From a virus, in the IMG/VR virus record IMGVR_UViG_3300034062_006187, positions 1 through 25,009 of that record: 25,009 bases of DNA; one strand, 5' to 3'. Below are positions 13,581 through 19,857 of this stretch, in pieces; the stretch's first letter is position 1; each line of letters begins with the position of its first letter. The position numbers were made by a program, and so were the translations under genes. A model generated the notes under the pieces. That model had not been told where the DNA came from, did no database searches, and saw nothing but the letters and a program-made list of their open reading frames with translations.

Positions 13581-14312
13581 TTGGAACCGATTACACGAAA
13601 CCCACTAGTGGTGGCTTACGGCATGGGCGTTGATTCGACGGCCATGCTCGTCGGCCTGTGGCAACGGGGCGAACGGCCCGATCTGATCCTGTTCGCTGAT
13701 ACCGGCGATGAAAAACCGGAAACCTACGCATACCTCGAGGTCATCAATGGATGGCTCGATCGCGTGGGATTTCCGCGCGTCACCGTCGTGAAGAATCCGC
13801 GGCCGAAATCGAACGATCGAAGCTTGTCGGAGAGTTGTGTGCGCAATCGCGTACTTCCTGCGCTCGCGTACGGGCAACATCAATGCTCGATCGTGTGGAA
13901 AATCGACCCGCAGCGAAAGTTTGTGAAGAATTGGCAGCCGGCACGTGATGCATGGGCGCAAGGGCTGACCGTCACGCAATGTGTCGGATACGACGCCGGC
14001 CCTCGCGATAGCGTTCGCCGATTTAAGGCAGAGGGCAAAGCTGCGGATGGTTACGCAAACCGATTCCCGCTGATCGAGTGGGGCTGGGACCGAGACCGAT
14101 GCAAGCTCGAGATCGCCGCGGCGGGGTTGCCGATCCCAGCGAAGTCAAGCTGCTTTCATTGCCCTGCGTCCAAGCGCGAGGAGATCATCGAGTTGCGCGA
14201 ACGACACCCGGATTTGTACGCTCGAGCTCTCGAAATGGAACGGCTCGCACGTGAGCGCGGGCTAAAAACTATCAAAGGGCTCGGGCGTACTTTTAGCTGG
14301 TCGAATGTTTGA
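13581..14312 (+). CDS. PP-loop ATPase, PAPS-reductase-like
   Basis: This 243-residue protein is of the adenine-nucleotide alpha-hydrolase (PP-loop) superfamily, related to phosphoadenosine phosphosulfate reductase. The PP-loop is AYGMGVDSTAML (residues 12-23), with an FADTGDEKPETYAYL motif (38-52) in the usual second position. Cysteines at 102, 134, 191 and 194, the last two as CFHC, could bind metal or an Fe-S cluster. TTG at 13581, seven bases after AGAAAGGAG, is preferred to TTG at 13533. Members of this superfamily activate substrates by adenylation in sulfur assimilation, tRNA thiolation and DndC-type DNA phosphorothioation. No DndA, DndD or DndE neighbour is visible, so the substrate is unknown. 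Confidence 0.85.
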   Translation: MEPITRNPLVVAYGMGVDSTAMLVGLWQRGERPDLILFADTGDEKPETYAYLEVINGWLDRVGFPRVTVVKNPRPKSNDRSLSESCVRNRVLPALAYGQHQCSIVWKIDPQRKFVKNWQPARDAWAQGLTVTQCVGYDAGPRDSVRRFKAEGKAADGYANRFPLIEWGWDRDRCKLEIAAAGLPIPAKSSCFHCPASKREEIIELRERHPDLYARALEMERLARERGLKTIKGLGRTFSWSNV

Positions 14313-14334
14313 ATCACTCACAATTGGAGGCGTT

Positions 14335-14523
14335 ATGACTCGCGACGAAAAAGTTGATTTTCTGGTCGACGAATCGATGACTCGGATCCTCGAGGGTGCC
14401 GAAGATATGCTGCTCATGCACTACTTGCTCACCGGCTTTGTCGGCTTTAATAACATGACCGATGAAGAGCTCGACGCGGAGATCGCCGAGCTCGAGGCGC
14501 TGAAAGCTGAGGACGAAGAATGA
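14335..14523 (+). CDS. Hypothetical acidic protein (62 aa)
   Basis: The ATG at 14335 lies after TTGGAGG. An upstream ATG at 14305, overlapping the PP-loop gene, would add ten residues but lacks a site. The product is strongly acidic and helical, with a central hydrophobic patch (MLLMHYLLTGFVGF) and an acidic tail (AEIAELEALKAEDEE). Its stop overlaps the next ATG. Unknown function. Confidence 0.65.
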   Translation: MTRDEKVDFLVDESMTRILEGAEDMLLMHYLLTGFVGFNNMTDEELDAEIAELEALKAEDEE

Positions 14524-14876
14524 ACGCCGCGCCCGAGATTGTGAAAACCGGCTGGGCGTCGATCACGGAGACAATGGCCGGCCTGTATGTTTCCCTCGAG
14601 GGCACCACGTCCGAAGACATGGAGCCGTTGATCTTTGAAACCAAAGAAGACGCCGAGGGCGAGCGCGCGCAATACATCGACGCTTGTCTCGAGGCCTACT
14701 CGATGGATGCGGACGTCGATCCCGAAGAGCTCCCCGAGCTCATGGAATCCCGGCGGGCAAGTTTGGAAAACGAAGAGCACGTTCTATTTGTCGGCGTCGA
14801 CACGGCCGGCGATGTTTTCGAGCTCGATCCGGTCACGCTCGAGGTGCGCGGGCCGATCGCGCGCCCCGATCGATAG
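14520..14876 (+). CDS. Hypothetical acidic protein (118 aa)
   Basis: ATGA coupling to the previous gene sets the start. The protein is acidic. It has a conserved-looking N-terminal beta segment (TGWASITETMAGLYVSLEG), a helical middle (DAEGERAQYIDACLEAYS) and a strand-rich end (HVLFVGVDTAGDVFELDP). No motif is recognised. Confidence 0.7.
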   Translation: MNAAPEIVKTGWASITETMAGLYVSLEGTTSEDMEPLIFETKEDAEGERAQYIDACLEAYSMDADVDPEELPELMESRRASLENEEHVLFVGVDTAGDVFELDPVTLEVRGPIARPDR

Positions 14877-14888
14877 CACGGGGGGGGC

Positions 14889-14958
14889 TTGCGCGTACTT
14901 TTTATTTCGTGGGAGTATTGCGACGTCGGGCCCATACCGGGCCCGCACTAGAAAGGAG
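14889..14958 (+). promoter_or_regulatory. Promoter-like sequence, stem-loop and SD
   Basis: A GC-rich stem over the upstream stop, then TACTTTTTATTT, may terminate the previous block. TTGCGC (14889-14894), an 18-base spacer and GAGTAT (14913-14918) are promoter-like. A perfect CGGGCCC/GGGCCCG stem (14927-14945) follows, then AGAAAGGAG (14950-14958). Confidence 0.55.
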
Positions 14959-14967
14959 AGAGTCACC

Positions 14968-15483
14968 ATGGGTTGGTTATTTTTGCCCGAGTGCACTACA
15001 CGTGCCGAGCTTGTCGCACATCTTCGCCGCCCGGAGCGTTTCGGCGAGACTTTCGAGCTCGCCCGCGCTTGCGTCGTCGGCTCGCATCATTGGTATTTAG
15101 TCCGCCACCGCGAGAGCGGGATGCACTGGATCGGGCTCGACCTTCTATCGTCCGCCCGTCGTCGGATGGGCTGGGGATACAAAGACCTCGACGAAACTGT
15201 CGGCCCCTGCGCCGTAGATTGCCCGGTCTCGTATCTGGACGCGCCACACGTGAAGCTCGAGGGATGGGCCGCACAATGGCGCGAGCGTGTCCGCGCGTAC
15301 CATGCGACGAAAAAGGCGCGCCCCGAGTATGCGCCCGGGCTCGTCGTCAAGCTTTGCGACTGGACCTATACGCTCGAGCAGCGCGTCGGCGCTCGCCGGG
15401 GCTGGACCGTCACACGTTCGGACGGCCAACAATTCAGAATGAAGGCCGGCCAGCTTGCGCGCGCCGAGGTGGTGTCATGTTGA
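14968..15483 (+). CDS. DUF6927-like phage protein (171 aa)
   Basis: AGAAAGGAG nine bases upstream fixes the ATG at 14968. Longer in-frame starts lie in non-coding leader or the previous gene. The product begins MGWLFLPECTTRAELVAHL and has WIGLDLL, then GWGYKDLDETVGPCAVDCP and VSYLD. This matches my memory of the DUF6927 pattern (MGWLF, WGYKDMDES.GP, DCP.SYL), a soluble phage and plasmid family of unknown function. The C-terminal third is basic. The end overlaps the next gene by 7 bases. Confidence 0.8.
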   Translation: MGWLFLPECTTRAELVAHLRRPERFGETFELARACVVGSHHWYLVRHRESGMHWIGLDLLSSARRRMGWGYKDLDETVGPCAVDCPVSYLDAPHVKLEGWAAQWRERVRAYHATKKARPEYAPGLVVKLCDWTYTLEQRVGARRGWTVTRSDGQQFRMKAGQLARAEVVSC

Positions 15484-16169
15484 AAACCGTGCGCCAGTCC
15501 GCAAACCGAAAAACCGGGCCGATCGCCGTCACGTACCGCGCCGGATCCGGGGATGTTTTCAATACTTGCCCGGCCACGTGCCCGCTCAACCCGCGGCCCG
15601 AGAAGGGCGCGCAATCGATCGATGCCGAGTATCTCGACGCCGTTCGGCGCGCCGTGCCACGGAATGGCACGGCGTGGACATACTCACATTTTCCCGCCGA
15701 GCAGCTCCCGGCGCCGGCTCCCGGGGAGACCGTGATAAATCACAGCGCCGATACACTCGAGGGCGCGATCGATGCCACGGCGAAAGGGCGCGCGGCCGTG
15801 CTCACGGTAGCGAAGGGCGCCACGTGGCCGACTCGTGTCGGAGATGTTCGGCTCGTGCGTTGCCCGGCTGAGGTGTCGGATCGGATCAACTGCGCGACGT
15901 GTGGCAATGGCCGCCCATTGTGTGCACGCGGAGCCGATCGGCGGCTCGTGGTCGTATTCGAAGCCCACGGCGCGCAAGCTGCACGCGTCGGGACCGATAA
16001 GGCGGGCGGATGCTACGGCGCCGGCGGCCCGGTGGCGTTGCAGTGGTCCCGCACTAGCACGGGCGGCGCCCGGGATGACGTGGCCGCCCTCGAGCAATTC
16101 GCCCGGGAGCTCCCGCCGGGCTCATTCCTGCGTCATCACGTGGTCGGCGATCTTGGGCGCCCCGACTAG
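15477..16169 (+). CDS. DUF7227-like cysteine-rich protein (230 aa)
   Basis: The ATG at 15477 overlaps the preceding stop region. The protein begins MLKTVRQSANRKTGPIAVTY and carries CPATCPLNP (Cys31, Cys35), WTYSHFP, TVINHSADT, VRCPAE (Cys129) and CATCGNGRPLCAR (Cys139, Cys142, Cys149), with GGCYG near 179. This cysteine pattern suggests zinc or an Fe-S cluster. It matches a phage/plasmid family I recall as DUF7227, function unknown. It is distinct from the radical-SAM Gp37/Gp68 family, because no CxxxCxxC is present. Coupled with the DUF6927-like gene. Confidence 0.8.
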   Translation: MLKTVRQSANRKTGPIAVTYRAGSGDVFNTCPATCPLNPRPEKGAQSIDAEYLDAVRRAVPRNGTAWTYSHFPAEQLPAPAPGETVINHSADTLEGAIDATAKGRAAVLTVAKGATWPTRVGDVRLVRCPAEVSDRINCATCGNGRPLCARGADRRLVVVFEAHGAQAARVGTDKAGGCYGAGGPVALQWSRTSTGGARDDVAALEQFARELPPGSFLRHHVVGDLGRPD

Positions 16170-16196
16170 GGGCCCCTTGTTTGCTTTTTATCTTTT
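16155..16196 (+). terminator. Probable intrinsic terminator after the DUF7227-like gene
   Basis: GGGCGCCCC, GACTA and GGGGCCCC form an 8-bp stem with one bulged base around the stop codon. TTGTTTGCTTTTTATCTTTT follows. The T-rich tract overlaps the promoter-like sequence of the next block. Confidence 0.6.
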
Positions 16197-16250
16197 AGGC
16201 TAGTATCGGGGCCGGGGCAATTTCGCCCCGGCCAGAAAGTAAGAAAGGAG
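16177..16250 (+). promoter_or_regulatory. Promoter-like sequence, perfect stem-loop and duplicated SD before the DUF932 gene
   Basis: TTGTTT (16177-16182), an 18-base spacer and TAGTAT (16201-16206) could form a promoter. The 9-bp stem GGCCGGGGC/GCCCCGGCC with a 6-base loop (16210-16233) has no following T-run, so it is a 5' leader hairpin rather than a terminator. AGAAAGTAAGAAAGGAG (16234-16250) follows. Confidence 0.6.
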
Positions 16251-16259
16251 ACTCTAATC

Positions 16260-17354
16260 ATGTCGACACTCATGCAAGCTTCCCGGCAATGGTCCACTCG
16301 CCCGCCCGAGGAGCGCTTCACCAGCTTGCCCGCCATGCGCGCGAAGCTCGAGCAGCTCCGCGCGAATTCTCGCGCGGCCGTTTTTAGTTCGCGCCAGCTC
16401 GGCGTCATTCCCGCGGATGACAACGCCGGGATCCTGATCGAGGGCCCGAGCGGCCACACGGCCGCCCCGACGAATTGGGCATTCGGCCAGCTCGCGACGC
16501 TCTCGGGCGCCCCGGCCGCCTACCTTCGGAGCTTGCCGGCTCCGCTGGCCGCGGATTGTCTCAACTACGGGCTCAAGGTCGAGCGCGACGCCACCGATAC
16601 CGGCGTCCTGCTCACGCGCGGCGCCGACGGGCTCGAGCTCCGGGCCGCCACTGGCCCGCGGTACGGGCGCATTTGGAATGTCGACGTAGTGCGCGCCCTT
16701 GAGGAGCGCTTCGGCGACGGCGTGACGGGAGACTTCCGCGTCCCCGGCGAATTCGGCCGCGGGCTCGCCGAGGTGACAACGGCCAATACGACACTATTCG
16801 CCGGCGATCGCGATATGTTCGTTTTTCTCGCCGATGAAGTTAACCGGATCGAGCTCCCGGGCCGGCGTGACGGCCAGACCGGCCAGCTCGCCCGCGGATT
16901 CTTTGTCACCAATTCCGAGACCGGCGCCAGCGCCCTAAAAATCAAAACATTCTTGTTCGATTACGTGTGCGCGAATCGGATCGTATGGGGCGCCCATGAG
17001 CTCGAAGAGATTTCGATCCGTCACACGGCCAGCGCTCCCGATCGATTCCTCGAGGAGGCCGCCCCGGCGCTTCTCGAGTACTCACGCGCGAGCGCTTCGA
17101 ACGTGTCGAACGTCCTGCGATCGGCGCAAGCTTCGAAGCTCGACAAGGTCGACGCTTTCCTTTCGTCACGTTTCGGGCCCCGGATCGCCGAGCGCGTCAA
17201 GGCGGTACACATGACCGAGGAGGGCCGGCCGATCGAGACGGTATGGGACGCCGTGACGGGTGCGACGGCGTACGCGCGCTCGATCCCATGGACCGCCGAG
17301 CGTGTGGAATTCGAAGAGCTCGCGGGCGGACTGCTCGATAAGGTGGCCGCGTGA
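16260..17354 (+). CDS. DUF932 phage/plasmid-like protein (364 aa)
   Basis: The diagnostic segment is FFVTNSETG (residues 214-222), then ALKIKTFLFDYVCANRIVWG (225-244). It is the conserved core of DUF932, a family found in phages, plasmids and integrative elements. Upstream, GPRYGRIWNVDVVRALEERF (132-151) matches the family pattern of an early Y..i.n.dvv. Family length is about 250-370 residues, so this is complete. Biochemical function is unknown; a role linked to replication or anti-restriction has been discussed only from gene context. It has its own leader hairpin and SD, and its stop overlaps the next GTG. Confidence 0.88.
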   Translation: MSTLMQASRQWSTRPPEERFTSLPAMRAKLEQLRANSRAAVFSSRQLGVIPADDNAGILIEGPSGHTAAPTNWAFGQLATLSGAPAAYLRSLPAPLAADCLNYGLKVERDATDTGVLLTRGADGLELRAATGPRYGRIWNVDVVRALEERFGDGVTGDFRVPGEFGRGLAEVTTANTTLFAGDRDMFVFLADEVNRIELPGRRDGQTGQLARGFFVTNSETGASALKIKTFLFDYVCANRIVWGAHELEEISIRHTASAPDRFLEEAAPALLEYSRASASNVSNVLRSAQASKLDKVDAFLSSRFGPRIAERVKAVHMTEEGRPIETVWDAVTGATAYARSIPWTAERVEFEELAGGLLDKVAA

Positions 17355-17596
17355 GCTCCCCGGCCGTTCTCACGCTACTCGATGCTGAGCGGCAAGCGGT
17401 GGCCATGGCCGCGCGCCATGCTGTGGCGGATCGCGTGTCCGCGGTGGTTTACCAGCTCGCGGATCGTGTCGTCGTTTTGCCGGCCACTGAGCCGGCCCCG
17501 GTAGGAGCCACCGTGCACTGTATCGCCCAGCGCTGGAATGCGACCCGGATACAGATCCGTCGCAGTGGCGCATGGTCCGACTGGGTCGACGCCTAA
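17351..17596 (+). CDS. Hypothetical protein (81 aa)
   Basis: The GTG start overlaps the DUF932 stop (GTGA). The product is alanine- and valine-rich, with a helical first half (LLDAERQAVAMAARHAVAD) and a strand-rich second half with HCIAQRWNATRIQIRRSG. No motif is recognised. The terminator at 17629 follows the stop directly, closing the accessory zone. Confidence 0.65.
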   Translation: MSSPAVLTLLDAERQAVAMAARHAVADRVSAVVYQLADRVVVLPATEPAPVGATVHCIAQRWNATRIQIRRSGAWSDWVDA

Positions 17597-17628
17597 CACG
17601 CGGCCCGGCTCCCGCCGGCCGCCCTCGA

Positions 17629-17653
17629 GGGCCCCATGAGGGGCCCTTTTTTT
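17629..17653 (+). terminator. Intrinsic terminator closing the accessory zone
   Basis: GGGCCCC, an ATGA loop and GGGGCCC form a perfect 7-bp stem followed by seven T, 33 bases after the stop of the previous gene. Confidence 0.92.
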
Positions 17654-17715
17654 ATGCCCGCTCGGGGCGCTCTCCGGCCCTTCCCGGGGCCGCCCGGCCA
17701 GCTCTCGCCAGCCCT

Positions 17716-17964
17716 GCGGTATCGATCGCCCGGCCGCCCTTCCAGCTCCCGCGGGCCGTGCTCGAGCGCGCCACGCTCCTGCCCTCGAGCTCGAGGGCCG
17801 CTCCCGGCCATGGCTGGCCCGAGAGGCTCGGGCCGTGGGCCGTGCAACTCTCTCCGCGGTATCGATCGCCGGGGCCCTTTCGCCCTGGTGCGTGGTGCGT
17901 GGTGCGTGGTGCGTGGTACGTGGTCCGCGGGCCGTTCGCCCTGGTGCTCGAGCTCGAGGGCCGC
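17716..17964. repeat. Dispersed direct repeats (15 and 18 bp)
   Basis: GCGGTATCGATCGCC occurs at 17716-17730 and 17856-17870. CTCGAGCTCGAGGGCCGC occurs at 17784-17801 and 17947-17964. TTCGCCCTGGTGC occurs at 17879-17891 and 17935-17947. The order suggests an old partial duplication or paired binding sites. Confidence 0.85.
17888..17922 (+). repeat. Tandem GTGCGTG array (5 units)
   Basis: There are four exact 7-bp GTGCGTG units and a fifth with one change (GTACGTG), in non-coding DNA. It could be a slippage product or a protein-binding array. Confidence 0.9.
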
Positions 17965-18010
17965 GGCCCGGGGCTCGAGGGGCTCCCGCCCGGGCCCGGA
18001 TCTGGGCGCC

Positions 18011-18102
18011 GTGTATGTCATTCCGTGGCCGTGTATGTCATCCCGGCCGGGGCCCTTTGTATGTTTCCGTGTATGTCATTCCGGCGCGTGTATGTTTGTC
18101 AT
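18011..18102 (+). repeat. Iteron-like GTGTATGTCAT repeats
   Basis: GTGTATGTCATTCCG occurs at 18011 and 18069, GTGTATGTCATCCCG at 18031, and the variant GTGTATGTTTGTCAT at 18088. A partial TGTATGT lies near 18058. All are in the same orientation, with starts about 20, 26, 12 and 19 bases apart. Same-strand repeats at roughly two-turn spacing resemble replication iterons or regulator sites. Confidence 0.8.
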
Positions 18103-18108
18103 TTTTCG

Positions 18109-18136
18109 ATTATCCCGGGCATTTTCTCGGGATAAT
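18109..18136. promoter_or_regulatory. Perfect 9-bp dyad next to the iteron-like repeats
   Basis: ATTATCCCG, a 10-base spacer and CGGGATAAT form a perfect inverted repeat. There is no following T-run. It may be an operator, a cruciform at an origin or a packaging/cleavage site. Confidence 0.6.
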
Positions 18137-18264
18137 GGGCCGCGATGCACGGCGCTACGCGCTAGGCAAAATCGCGCGAAACGCAGGCCAAAAAACAGGC
18201 CGCTTTGCTGGCTTCGCGGGCGTATGCCAAATTTCAGACAGCCAATAGGCAGCCAAAGAGAACG

Positions 18265-18328
18265 GGGGTACCCCGGTAGAAAAACAGGCCCGGGTTGATC
18301 AACTTGTCAACTCGTGCAAAAATTTTGC
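18265..18328. promoter_or_regulatory. Three palindromes upstream of TerL
   Basis: GGGGTACCCC (18265-18274), GTTGATCAAC (18294-18303) and GCAAAAATTTTGC (18316-18328) lie in a row just before the TerL start. TTGTCA (18304-18309) could be a -35, with no good -10. This looks like a regulated promoter area, by inference. Confidence 0.45.
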
Positions 18329-18352
18329 GCATATGAAAAGCAATTGGACCCT

Positions 18353-19816
18353 ATGAGCGCCGTTCCGAAGGAGATCGAGGAGGAGCGTCTGCGGCTGGAA
18401 TACCGGCTGATGCTGCTCGAGACGCAGGACAAGGCGCGCAAGAACTTCATCGATTTCGTGCGGTACGTGTGGCCGTCCGCGATCCTCGGTGAGCATCACC
18501 GTCGTATGGCCAGTGCATTCGATCGCATTGCCAACGGAACGCTGAAACGGCTGATCGTGAACATGCCGCCCCGGCATACGAAGTCGGAGTTCGCGTCGTA
18601 CCTGTTGCCCGCGTATCTGATGGGCCGTAAGCCTGGACTCCAGGCCCTTGAGGCAACACACACGGCAGAACTAGCTGTTAAATTCGGCCGTAAAGTCCGC
18701 GACCTGATGGATTCTGATCGCTACAAGGAACTGTTCCCGGACGTCGTGCTGAAGCAGGACAGCAAAGCAGCCGGACGCTGGGATACGAACGCAGGCGGTA
18801 GTTACTTCGCCGTCGGTGTCGGCGGTGCCGTGACCGGCCGCGGTGCGGATATCTTGATCATCGACGACCCGCACTCGGAGCAGGACGCACTGTCGGAACT
18901 GGCCTTGGACAATGCGTGGGACTGGTACCAGGGCGGTCCGCGTACCCGTTTGCAACCGGGCGGTGCGATCGTGATGGTGATGACGCGTTGGGGCACGAAG
19001 GATCTAACCGCCCGTTTGCTCAAGGCACAGGCGAGCCGCGGGGCGGATAAATGGGAAGTGATTGAGTTCCCGGCGATCTTGCCGAGTGGTAAGCCGCTGT
19101 GGCCGGAGTTCTGGAAGCTTGAGGAACTAGAGGCTGTCAAGGCATCGCTGTCGGTCCAGAAGTGGAACGCGATGTACCAGCAACAGCCGACGAACGATGA
19201 GGGCGCGATCCTGAAGCGTGAGTGGTGGCGCATCTGGCCTCATGAGGCCCCGCCGATCGTGAACTACATCATCCAGAGCTATGACACTGCCTACAGCAAA
19301 AAGGAAACGGCCGACTTCTCGGTGATTACGACTTGGGGCGTGTTTTACCCGGACCAAGACTCAGGGCCCAACATTGTGCTGCTCGATGTCACGCGTGGTC
19401 GGTGGGACTTTCCTGAACTGAAACGGATCGCGAAGGACGAGTACAAACGCTGGAATCCTGATAACGTATTGATCGAAGCGAAGGCGACGGGCGTGACGCT
19501 CCAGCAGGAACTGCGGCGCGTCGGTATTCCTGTCACCATGTACACACCGGGCGGCAGGCGATCGGGGACGGACAAGATCAGTCGCGCGAACGCGGTCGCG
19601 CCGATCTTGGAGTCGGGGATGGTATGGGCCCCGGACACCGATTGGGCGGAAGAGCTGGTCGAGGAGTGCGCCGCGTTCCCGAACGGCGACAATGACGACA
19701 TGGTGGACTCGACGACCCAGGCGCTGATGCGGTTCCGTCAAGGGAACTTCGTGACGTTGAACACCGACGAGAAGCCGGAGCCGTCTGGACGCACGCTTGC
19801 TCCCGAATACTACTGA
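18353..19816 (+). CDS. terL: Terminase large subunit
   Basis: TerL is the ATP-driven packaging motor and nuclease. ATPase motifs: Walker A-like NMPPRHTKSE (residues 70-79), an ATP-site segment LEATHTAELAVKFG (99-112), Walker B DILIIDDP (166-173) and a coupling motif MTRWG (210-214). The C-terminal RNase H-like nuclease is marked by SYDTAYS (Asp311), IEAKATG (374-380) and DNDDMVDSTTQAL (Asp448-452 region). A length of 487 residues is normal. The ATG at 18353 is preferred to a GTG at 18314, although its ribosome site is weak. TerS is not adjacent; it lies about 6 kb upstream. The virion genes follow on the same strand. Confidence 0.95.
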   Translation: MSAVPKEIEEERLRLEYRLMLLETQDKARKNFIDFVRYVWPSAILGEHHRRMASAFDRIANGTLKRLIVNMPPRHTKSEFASYLLPAYLMGRKPGLQALEATHTAELAVKFGRKVRDLMDSDRYKELFPDVVLKQDSKAAGRWDTNAGGSYFAVGVGGAVTGRGADILIIDDPHSEQDALSELALDNAWDWYQGGPRTRLQPGGAIVMVMTRWGTKDLTARLLKAQASRGADKWEVIEFPAILPSGKPLWPEFWKLEELEAVKASLSVQKWNAMYQQQPTNDEGAILKREWWRIWPHEAPPIVNYIIQSYDTAYSKKETADFSVITTWGVFYPDQDSGPNIVLLDVTRGRWDFPELKRIAKDEYKRWNPDNVLIEAKATGVTLQQELRRVGIPVTMYTPGGRRSGTDKISRANAVAPILESGMVWAPDTDWAEELVEECAAFPNGDNDDMVDSTTQALMRFRQGNFVTLNTDEKPEPSGRTLAPEYY

Positions 19817-19857
19817 GGCCTAGAATGTCAAGGCCACTCCTCTGGGGACCTTGAGCC

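Larger units (their letters stand above)
17654..18352. other. Gene-free, repeat-rich GC-rich region before TerL
   Basis: There are about 700 bases between the terminator and TerL. Reading frames across it are low-complexity (Pro/Arg/Gly) and lack ribosome sites, so I see no gene. It holds a 7-bp tandem array, two dispersed direct repeats, many CTCGAG palindromes, a GTGTATGTCAT repeat cluster, a 9-bp dyad and three short palindromes near the TerL start, all listed separately. Candidate roles are a replication origin, a packaging site or a complex promoter for the virion block. Confidence 0.75.

Noticed and set aside
14635-14967. Long N-terminal extension of the DUF6927-like gene
   Set aside because: The frame is open, but the segment lies over the previous gene and the leader hairpin. 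AGAAAGGAG and the family-typical MGWLF start are at 14968.
17593-18021. Open frame of 142 codons on the minus strand
   Set aside because: It is the same GC-rich repeat region read antisense. The composition is repetitive (HHAPRTR-like), with no ribosome site.
17888-18102. Possible CRISPR array
   Set aside because: The repeat units are 7-15 bp without regular unique spacers of 25-40 bp, and there are no cas genes.
17572-18135. Open frame of 187 codons on the plus strand across the repeat region
   Set aside because: The product is low-complexity Pro/Arg/Gly/Ala reading through the terminator and tandem repeats, with no ribosome site. It is an artefact of GC-rich DNA.
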